Below are positions 23,750 through 28,647 of a stretch of 28,647 bases of DNA, in pieces. The number at the start of each line of letters is the position of its first letter. Within the stretch, counting starts at the first letter, position 1. The notes under the pieces are model-generated. The model ran no database searches and was not told where the DNA came from. It was given only the letters and a program-made list of their open reading frames with translations. The stretch is from Azophilus sp964348115 (GTDB lineage Bacteria > Pseudomonadota > Gammaproteobacteria > Pseudomonadales > Azotimanducaceae), in contig CAYGBY010000024.1 of the NCBI GenBank assembly GCA_964348115.1, positions 1 through 28,647 of the forward strand. The letters run 5' to 3'. The position numbers and the translations under genes were made by a program.

Positions 23750-24165
23750 ATCAACCAGCCAGCGCCAAGCCGCTGCCTCCTGTCACTGCTGACACCGCCC
23801 CGTTTTGGCGGGCTTGCGCCCAGGGACGCCTGCTGCTGCAGCACTGCCGCCAATGCGGCCGTTGGCAGTTCTACCCAGGCCGCCTTTGCCGCGGCTGCGG
23901 GGCGCTATCCTTGGATTGGCGGCAGTCTGCAGGTCGCGGCCGCATCAAGTCCTGGACCCTTATCCGCCGCCCGGTCAGCCAAGCCTTCGCAGCGGAGGCG
24001 CCCTATGTGGTTGCGCTGGTGGCCTTGGCCGAGGGACCAACCCTGATGGCCAACATCGTCGGCTGCGATCCGCAGACGGTCGCCATCGGCCAGCCGGTGC
24101 GGGTGACCTTCGAGGCGCGGGGGGAAGGGCTGGCGGTGCCGCAGTTCGAACCTGACGCGCCCTAA
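23746..24165 (+). CDS. DUF35 zinc-ribbon/OB-fold protein
   Basis: 139 residues from the ATG at 23746 in an ATGA overlap with the thiolase-fold gene. The N-terminal rubredoxin-like zinc ribbon has Cys34-x2-Cys37 and Cys48-x2-Cys51 (HCRQCGRWQFYPGRLCRGC), preceded by the helix APFWRACAQGRLLLQ. An OB-fold follows (GRGRIKSWTLIRRP, APYVVALVALAEGPTLMANIVGC, GQPVRVTFEA). DUF35 proteins are obligate partners of thiolase-superfamily enzymes such as HMG-CoA/acetoacetyl-CoA complexes and Ltp2 aldolases, where the OB fold contacts the acyl-CoA site. Tight coupling to the preceding gene supports a hetero-oligomer. It ends the catabolic cluster; no further plus-strand gene follows before the repeats. Confidence 0.9.
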   Translation: MNQPASAKPLPPVTADTAPFWRACAQGRLLLQHCRQCGRWQFYPGRLCRGCGALSLDWRQSAGRGRIKSWTLIRRPVSQAFAAEAPYVVALVALAEGPTLMANIVGCDPQTVAIGQPVRVTFEARGEGLAVPQFEPDAP

Positions 24166-24238
24166 AGTCCGAGGCCGGCGGAGGCTGCGCTGGCGCACGC
24201 AACTGACCACGGATCCGGCCAACGAAGACCCCGCCAAG

Positions 24239-24371
24239 CTAGTGCGCTGTCCGATAAGTAACCATAACAATCATATGTGTTCATAAGCAGATAAAATGTT
24301 TCTATTTCAACAATTTACATAAATTTTGAGTGCCACGGACAAACACAGGAAATAATCGGACAGGACACTAG
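24239..24371 (+). repeat. AT-rich MITE-like element (type C)
   Basis: A 133-bp element with CTAG at both ends and terminal inverted repeats: left CTAGTGCGCTGTCCGATAA, right end reading on the other strand CTAGTGTCCTGTCCGATTA. The interior is markedly AT-rich (for example TAAAATGTTTCTATTTC), unlike the GC-rich surroundings, which suggests foreign origin. Its outermost bases resemble the type A end. No coding capacity. Confidence 0.75.
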
Positions 24372-24424
24372 TGCGCTGTCCCGCAAGTAAGTGTGATCAT
24401 TCGTGGCCATTTTGGCCGCCGGCC
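24368..24424 (-). repeat. Truncated type A element, inverted orientation
   Basis: CTAGTGCGCTGTCCCGCAAG followed by TGTGATCATTCGTGGCC matches the reverse complement of the right half of the type A copies at 6955 and 7941. It shares its CTAG with the type C element and stops about 7 bp before the end of the Lrp-family gene; the other half is missing. Confidence 0.7.
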
Positions 24425-24431
24425 CTGAAAA

Positions 24432-24893
24432 TCAGCTCTGCGGGGCGATGGCGGTTCGCCGCGCTTTGACCCTGCCCAGGACAATTGAGGACGATGCGTC
24501 CTTGACGGCCGCAAGGCTGAGCAATTCCCCATCCAGGAATTTTCCGAATGACTCGAGGTCCGGGGCTGCGACCTCCAGCAGGAAATCCTCACTGCCGGAC
24601 AGCATGTGGCAGGTCTGTACGCATCGATGGCCGGCCACCCATTGCCTGAACCGCTCGGCGACCGCAGGATTCTGGCGGTCGATGCGCACGGTCACAAACG
24701 CCTTCACGCCATATCCGAGGGCCGCTTCATTGAGGCGCACGGTGAAGCGCTCGATGACGCCCTGCGAACGCAAGGCCTCAACCCGCCGCTGGCAGGCGCT
24801 CGCGGACAGATTCACCCGTTCGGCCATCTTCACCCAACTCAAGCGTCCGTCCTCCTCCAGTTGACGAAGTATTTCAGCGTCGAATTTATCCAT
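24432..24893 (-). CDS. Lrp/AsnC family transcriptional regulator
   Basis: 153 residues from the ATG at 24893, which follows an AGGA; an upstream in-frame ATG at 24911 has no ribosome-binding site. The N-terminal winged helix-turn-helix is typical (DKFDAEILRQLEEDGRLSWVKMAERVNLSASACQRRVEALRSQGVIERF, 2-50), followed by the RAM/AsnC effector domain (FVTVRIDRQN, VAGHRCVQTCHMLSGSEDFLLEVAAPDLESFGKFL, about 66-130). These proteins form octamers, bind amino acids or related acids and often control a divergent neighbour. Here the neighbour is an HPPD-like protein gene, so an aromatic amino acid or its keto acid is a reasonable effector (inference). Length is normal despite a repeat fragment abutting its 3' end. 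Confidence 0.92.
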   Translation of the reverse strand: MDKFDAEILRQLEEDGRLSWVKMAERVNLSASACQRRVEALRSQGVIERFTVRLNEAALGYGVKAFVTVRIDRQNPAVAERFRQWVAGHRCVQTCHMLSGSEDFLLEVAAPDLESFGKFLDGELLSLAAVKDASSSIVLGRVKARRTAIAPQS

Positions 24894-24910
24894 GACGCAG
24901 TGATCCTGCA

Positions 24911-24967
24911 TAAAATTGGGATTTTAGGCCTTTTCCTCTCCGCTCTACACCTTGCAACGAGGAAAAG
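24911..24967 (+). promoter_or_regulatory. Divergent control region with two perfect inverted repeats
   Basis: Between the Lrp-family start (24893) and the HPPD-like start (25034) lie TAAAAT-TGGG-ATTTTA (24911-24926) and CTTTTCCTC at 24930-24938 with its exact complement GAGGAAAAG at 24959-24967. AT-rich dyads of this sort in front of a self-regulated Lrp/AsnC gene are likely operator sites. The position just ahead of the regulator start suggests autoregulation plus control of the divergent gene. Confidence 0.5.
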
Positions 24968-25033
24968 TTCACGCATCCGGCGCTGCGGATTGCATATCCT
25001 TCCACGCACTCATGCCGCACAAGGAAGCGTTCC

Positions 25034-25663
25034 GTGTCACATTTGAGGAAAATCGATCATGTCTCCTACGCCGTCGAAGCGGGCAACATCGAGAAGTGGG
25101 CTTGGTTCCATATCGAAGTCGAGGGCGGCACGCTCATCAAGCGCATCGATGACGCGCGCCCGGGCGACCCGAGCAGCAGCATGAAGATCTGGTGCATCGA
25201 CTATGGCGAGTTCGGCATCGCGCTAATAGAGGGCATAGACCGTGCGGAGAAATCCCAAGTGACCACCTTTGTCGAGAAACACGGCGACCACTCCTGCCAA
25301 CACGTCGCCTACGACTGCCATGATCTGGACGCCTTCATTGCGCACATGAAGTCGCTGGGCGGGCATCCGCGCGGGGAGGTGCTGGTGCAGGATGACGGCT
25401 TCGGAATTCTCAAGCAGGCCTTCGCCAAAGGCTACGCTTGCGGCCATGCGGGAGAGACGGCGTTCCCGGAATACTGCCAAAGGCCGAGGAGCCGCAAGTA
25501 CGCCAACAAGGTGCAAATCACCTTTTCCAACCGGGCGGGCGGCGAGTTCTACCGACAGGTGCAGGACGCCATCGCCGCCGGCGACACGGAGCCGTTCTTC
25601 GATTTCCGCCGGATGCCCCGCAACTGGAGCGCGCCTCCCGAACAGCCCAAGGGTGGCGGCTGA
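25034..25663 (+). CDS. VOC superfamily protein resembling the 4-hydroxyphenylpyruvate dioxygenase catalytic domain
   Basis: 209 residues from a GTG at 25034, preceded by AAGGAA. Likely metal ligands of a vicinal-oxygen-chelate site are His9 (KIDHVSYAV), His90 (SCQHVAYDCHDLDAFIAHM) and Glu146 (AFPEYCQRP), the same order and local patterns as the iron triad of HPPD. The protein is about half the length of HPPD, as if only the catalytic C-terminal half were present, so it may dimerise to a full barrel or act on a different acid. It diverges from an Lrp/AsnC regulator and is probably controlled by it. Dioxygenase activity on an aromatic or alpha-keto acid is an inference; an HPPD-like non-catalytic protein is the alternative. 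Confidence 0.78.
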   Translation: MSHLRKIDHVSYAVEAGNIEKWAWFHIEVEGGTLIKRIDDARPGDPSSSMKIWCIDYGEFGIALIEGIDRAEKSQVTTFVEKHGDHSCQHVAYDCHDLDAFIAHMKSLGGHPRGEVLVQDDGFGILKQAFAKGYACGHAGETAFPEYCQRPRSRKYANKVQITFSNRAGGEFYRQVQDAIAAGDTEPFFDFRRMPRNWSAPPEQPKGGG

Positions 25664-25713
25664 CCCCTGGCCCGCGAAGCCGGGTGCGGCCGCCGCCCGC
25701 CGCCAAAGCGTTA

Positions 25714-25806
25714 ATTCATCAAGCAGCCGGTTTTCACGCTCCGGGGTCCGCGAGACGACGGACGGATTCCGCGCCACAGCGGTGATTCATCAAGCAGCCG
25801 GCTTTC
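25714..25806 (+). repeat. Pair of 22-bp direct repeats spaced 71 bp
   Basis: ATTCATCAAGCAGCCGG plus YTTTC occurs at 25714-25735 and 25785-25806 with one mismatch. It lies in a 405-bp gene-free gap (25664-26068) that also holds a palindrome and a second 72-bp-spaced pair. The spacer sequence has no similarity that I can see to the spacers of the other pairs. Confidence 0.7.
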
Positions 25807-25831
25807 GCCCACAAAAGCGGACCCGATGCAG

Positions 25832-25848
25832 CGCCTGAAGTTCAGGCG
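25832..25848 (+). terminator. Compact palindrome in the gap after the HPPD-like gene
   Basis: CGCCTGAA at 25832-25839 and TTCAGGCG at 25841-25848 form an 8-bp perfect inverted repeat around one base. With so small a loop it may be an operator or extruding palindrome rather than a terminator; no T-run follows. Confidence 0.25.
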
Positions 25849-25891
25849 GCCGGAACGCAGGGGTCCATCCTGCTAAACTCAGCCGTTGAAC

Positions 25892-26000
25892 CCACAACAA
25901 ACCCGATGTGCTGTCGTTGCCACCCGGCGGGATTGCAGCGGTCCTCGGCCACGCGGGGGGCCGCCACGACAAACCCGATGTGTTGTCGTTGCCAACCGGC
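25892..26000 (+). repeat. Pair of 37-bp direct repeats spaced 72 bp
   Basis: CCACRACAAACCCGATGTG followed by YTGTCGTTGCCAMCCGGC occurs at 25892-25928 and 25964-26000 with three mismatches. Each copy contains an internal hairpin arm (ACGACA and TGTCGT in copy 2). It lies 70-180 bp before the AlbA_2/HATPase gene. Only two copies are present, so it is not a CRISPR array. Confidence 0.75.
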
Positions 26001-26068
26001 TGACGCAGGCGGCAGCTCGTTGACGCCCCGTCCGCTTGGCTGGGGGCATTTCCCAACGAGGAGGAGCG

Positions 26069-27313
26069 ATGATGCCCGCCAGAACGCTAAGCGTCGATGA
26101 TGATGAGTTGGCTCGCCTGATCCAAGGGATGGAAGACTGGAGGGTCGAATTCAAGGAAAGTCTGGGCGGGAGCGCCCGTGAAGGGATCAGGGAGGCGATT
26201 TGCGCCTTCGCCAACGACCTCCCCGATTCCCGACAACCCGGAATCGTCGTGGTCGGTTTGACCGACAAAGGCGCGCCCACCGGCGCCGAGGTTACCGACG
26301 AGATGCTCCGCACCCTGACCAACATGCGAAGCGACGGCAACATCGTGCCCCCGCCAACGCTCCTGGTCGAGAGACGCTTGTACCGGGACGCCACGATCGC
26401 GCTGGTGACGGTTACGCCTTCCGATTCGCCGCCGGTGCGGTGCCGGGGCAGGGTGCACGTGCGCGCCGGTCCGCGGAGAAGCGTCGCCACCGCGCAGGAT
26501 GAAAGGATCTTGAACGAGAAGAGACGACACGGCGATCGGCCGTTCGATCTGTCTCCGGTGGCGGAGGCCAAGACCTCGGACCTCAATCGACGGCAGTTCG
26601 AGGACGAATACCTAGCGCGCGCCCTCAGCCGGGAAGCGTTGGCGGCCAATGACCGCAGCTACCGTGAACGCTTGGCATCTTGCAAGATGATCGGGTCACT
26701 AGACGATGATCGCGCCACAATTCTTGGCATCCTGGTGGTGGGAGTACGTCCTCGGGACTGGATTCCGGGCGCCTGCGTCCAGTTTTTGCGCATCGCCGGC
26801 CAAGACCTGTCAGACAGCATCGTGGATGAAATGACCATCGACGGCACAATATCCGATACGTTGCGGCGCCTGGAGGAGAAGTTGCAATCGCATAATCGTC
26901 GCCGCATCGATTTCGTGCAGGATGCGCTTGAGCGCCAAACGGAAATTTTCCCGATCGCCGCGCTTCAGCAGCTTGTTCGCAACGCCGTCATGCATCGCGC
27001 CTATGAGGGTACCCACGCGCCGATCCGTGTCTCCTGGTTCGATGACAGGATCGAAATACACAGTCCGGGCGGGCCTTTCGGCGCCGTCACCGAGGCGAAC
27101 TTCGGCCAGCCCGGCGTCACGGACTACCGCAACCCAAACTTGGCTGAATCGATGAAGGTGTTGGGGCTCGTTCAGAGGTTCGGTGTCGGCATCCCAACCG
27201 CACGGCGGCTGCTGAGCGAAGCGGGCCACCCCGACCTCGAGTTCAAGGCCGGGCCCTCGCACGTGCTCGCCACGATCAGGACCGTTCCCGAACCCTTGGC
27301 GGCACGACCATGA
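26069..27313 (+). CDS. AlbA_2 (Schlafen-type) and HATPase domain protein, RecG-like regulator family
   Basis: 414 residues. It begins at one of two adjacent ATGs (26069 or 26072) behind GAGGAGGAG. The N-terminal AlbA_2/divergent AAA_4 domain is marked by EDWRVEFKESLGG (22-34), EAICAFAND and GIVVVGLTDKGAPTG (58-72). The C-terminal part carries a GHKL/HATPase_c_4 fold with the N-box QLVRNAVMHRAY (301-312, Asn305), RIEIHSPGGPFG (327-338) and RFGVGIPTARRLL (370-382). Such proteins are annotated as ATP-binding transcriptional regulators or RecG-like helicases without helicase motifs; many lie in mobile or defence regions. The stop overlaps an ATGA of the next reading frame, so it forms a two-gene unit with the ParA-type ATPase. 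Function not established. Confidence 0.85.
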   Translation: MMPARTLSVDDDELARLIQGMEDWRVEFKESLGGSAREGIREAICAFANDLPDSRQPGIVVVGLTDKGAPTGAEVTDEMLRTLTNMRSDGNIVPPPTLLVERRLYRDATIALVTVTPSDSPPVRCRGRVHVRAGPRRSVATAQDERILNEKRRHGDRPFDLSPVAEAKTSDLNRRQFEDEYLARALSREALAANDRSYRERLASCKMIGSLDDDRATILGILVVGVRPRDWIPGACVQFLRIAGQDLSDSIVDEMTIDGTISDTLRRLEEKLQSHNRRRIDFVQDALERQTEIFPIAALQQLVRNAVMHRAYEGTHAPIRVSWFDDRIEIHSPGGPFGAVTEANFGQPGVTDYRNPNLAESMKVLGLVQRFGVGIPTARRLLSEAGHPDLEFKAGPSHVLATIRTVPEPLAARP

Positions 27314-27369
27314 CCGTTCCCATCCTCACTTTCTTCAACAACAAAGGGGCAAGTCCCCATGGTGGATGA
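27310..27369 (+). other. 19-codon mini-ORF, duplicated start of the ParA gene
   Basis: ATGA overlaps the stop of the AlbA_2 gene and opens MTVPILTFFNNKGASPHGG, then TGA at 27367-27369. Its first 13 codons repeat the start of the ParA gene at 27382 (MTVPVLTFFNNKG). It breaks off just before the P-loop. Probably the former coupled start of the ParA gene, cut off by a tandem duplication; it may now act as a leader or a spacer. Confidence 0.6.
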
Positions 27370-27419
27370 GGCTCCGGCGAAATGACCGTTCCCGTTCTCA
27401 CTTTCTTCAACAACAAGGG
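27310..27419 (+). repeat. Pair of 38-bp direct repeats spaced 72 bp at the ParA start
   Basis: 27310-27347 and 27382-27419 are identical except for three bases (ATC/GTT and AAAGG/AAGGG differences). The 34-bp spacer contains a GGGG-N5-CCCC hairpin that begins at the edge of the first copy and TGA, which ends the mini-ORF. It is the only one of the four pairs that lies inside coding sequence of a recognised gene. Confidence 0.85.
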
Positions 27420-28380
27420 CGGCGTAGGCAAGACGTCGCTGGTTTACCATTTGTCCTGGATGCTTCCCCAAGTCGGCGAACGGGTTCTGGCTTGCGATCT
27501 GGATCCGCAGGCCAACCTGACCGCATCGTTTCTCAGCGAAGATGCGATAGAGGCATTGTGGGATGATGGTGGAGCCAACCGGACCATTCACCAATGCTTG
27601 GCGCCCTTGATGGGCGTCGGGGACTTGCAAGGTCCTCGGGTCCACCCGGTTTCGGACACCCTTGGCCTCATCCCCGGGGATCTGGCGCTATCGGGATTCG
27701 AGGACGCCTTGTCCCGCGAATGGCCGAACGCTCTGGGTGAGGACCAGCTGCACCGGCCTTTTCGCATCCTGACCGCGCTTTGGCAGGTCATGCAGATGGG
27801 TGCTGAAGACACCGAGGCGACGATCATTCTGGTGGATGTGGGTCCGAACCTCGGCGCCCTTAACCGCTCCGCTTTGATTGCGACGGACTATGTCATTGCG
27901 CCCCTCGGCGCGGACCTCTTTTCTCTTCAGGGGCTCAGGAACTTGGGGCCGACGCTTGACAAGTGGAGGGATGGATGGTCGAGACGCCGCGGCAACTGGA
28001 ACCCGCCGAATTTTCCGCTGCCCGACGGCGCCATGCGCCCCATCGGCTACATTGTGCAGCAGCACGGCGTACGTCTCGGCCGCCCGGTCAAGGCCTATGA
28101 CAAGTGGGTCAACCGGTTGCCCGAAGCCTACGCAAGGCGCTTGTTGAAGGACGAACGGCACCCCTATGCCGATAAACCGGCAAACGATGCGCGCTGCCTC
28201 GCCACGGTCAAGCACTATCGCAGTCTAGTGCCGATGGCGCAGGAGGCGCGCAAGCCAATATTTGAGTTGACCGCCGCGGACGGCGCCATCGGCGCCCATG
28301 CGGCGGCGGTCACCAGCGCATATGACGACTTCAGGGAGTTGGCGGAGAAAATCGCTTGCAGGATCGCGTCTGGCCGGTGA
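27382..28380 (+). CDS. ParA/MinD-type P-loop ATPase
   Basis: 332 residues. The deviant Walker A KGGVGKTS (12-19, with signature Lys12 and P-loop Lys18), Walker A' CDLDPQANLT (38-47) and Walker B-like IILVDVGPNLGALNRSALIATDYVIAPLGADLFSLQGLRNLG (148-189) place it in the ParA/Soj branch. The C-terminal 130 residues are longer than in typical ParA and contain an unusual region (RPIGYIVQQHGVRLGRPVKAYDKWVNRLPEAYARRLL). No ParB or centromere-like iterons are visible, so a DNA-segregation role is not supported here; pairing with the AlbA_2/HATPase gene suggests a different ATP-driven system. The ATG at 27382 has GAGG about 10 nt upstream; an upstream duplicated start (27310) is out of use. A gene-free 131 bp follows before a repeat. 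Confidence 0.88.
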   Translation: MTVPVLTFFNNKGGVGKTSLVYHLSWMLPQVGERVLACDLDPQANLTASFLSEDAIEALWDDGGANRTIHQCLAPLMGVGDLQGPRVHPVSDTLGLIPGDLALSGFEDALSREWPNALGEDQLHRPFRILTALWQVMQMGAEDTEATIILVDVGPNLGALNRSALIATDYVIAPLGADLFSLQGLRNLGPTLDKWRDGWSRRRGNWNPPNFPLPDGAMRPIGYIVQQHGVRLGRPVKAYDKWVNRLPEAYARRLLKDERHPYADKPANDARCLATVKHYRSLVPMAQEARKPIFELTAADGAIGAHAAAVTSAYDDFRELAEKIACRIASGR

Positions 28381-28511
28381 CCTCCCAATCCCATCCATGC
28401 CGCGGGAAACGCATCGAAGTCTCCCTGCCCCCAAGGCCGATGCCGTATCGCTACTGGGATTTGGCAAGATCAGACCAAAGGGGACATTTCTGCTTTGCGT
28501 TTACACATGGC

Positions 28512-28647
28512 CTAGGGAACCTCTGAACAAGTCCCGGAAGCCCAGAGGAGCCTAAAGGGCGTGATGGCAAGGCGCGGCGAAGCCGTGTGGCGGGCACCAC
28601 ACAATGAGCCGCAACGCAGCCAGTGCGCCCTTTAGGCCCTCCCGAAG
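28512..28647 (+). repeat. Type B MITE-like element, cut by window end
   Basis: Starts CTAGGGAACCTCTGAACAAG and continues with the same interior as the copy at 14115-14281 (GGCAAGGCGCGGCGAAGCC, then CACACAATGAGCCGCAAC). It reaches the window edge about 33 bp before the expected right end. Confidence 0.75.

Noticed and set aside
25892..26000. Possible CRISPR array
   Set aside because: Only two repeat copies, with mismatches, one spacer of about 35 bp and no cas genes nearby.
26069..28380. Plasmid partition locus
   Set aside because: ParA-like protein is present, but no ParB, no centromere-like iterons and no replication gene can be seen.

Overview
The window is GC-rich (roughly 60-65% by eye) DNA from a Gram-negative bacterium, most likely a proteobacterium. 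It encodes a trimeric autotransporter anchor, a TonB-dependent outer-membrane receptor and an NfeD/QmcA membrane pair, and its genes have strong Shine-Dalgarno sequences with frequent 4-nt overlaps. I cannot name the organism more closely. No rRNA, tRNA or CRISPR array was seen.

Layout. 1-624: C-terminal end of a trimeric autotransporter adhesin, cut by the window edge. 1005-3802: an ABM-like monooxygenase and two amidohydrolases. 4116-6530 (minus): a TonB-dependent receptor. 7119-7895 (minus): an SDR oxidoreductase flanked by two copies of one MITE-like repeat. 8213-10244: nfeD, qmcA and a fibronectin-III protein. 10387-14019: a secreted orphan, a SnoaL-like protein, a GPH-type transporter and an AhpD/CMD-like protein. 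14278-24165: a SnoaL-like gene diverging from a long plus-strand catabolic cluster (EthD-like protein, MFS transporter, alpha/beta hydrolase, two LLM flavin monooxygenases, acyl-CoA ligase, split MaoC hydratase, thiolase-fold enzyme without the usual nucleophile cysteine, DUF35 protein). 24432-25663: an Lrp/AsnC regulator diverging from an HPPD-like VOC protein. 26069-28380: an AlbA_2/HATPase protein and a ParA-type ATPase.

How the genes may work together. The 14.8-24.2 kb cluster reads as uptake, oxygenation or hydrolysis, CoA activation, hydration and C-C cleavage of a hydrophobic substrate. The final four genes resemble the hydratase/retro-aldolase module of bacterial steroid side-chain degradation (ChsH1-ChsH2-Ltp2 type), although the true substrate is unknown. 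The receptor, amidohydrolases, SnoaL, SDR and CMD proteins upstream fit the same small-molecule catabolic lifestyle.

The most unusual DNA-level features are (i) at least three families of short CTAG-bounded inverted-repeat elements, two sharing a common core and one copy being a hybrid, with termini that supply stop codons of two genes, and (ii) four separate pairs of 21-38 bp direct repeats all spaced 71-72 bp apart, one of which duplicates the start of the ParA gene and leaves a 19-codon mini-ORF in front of it.
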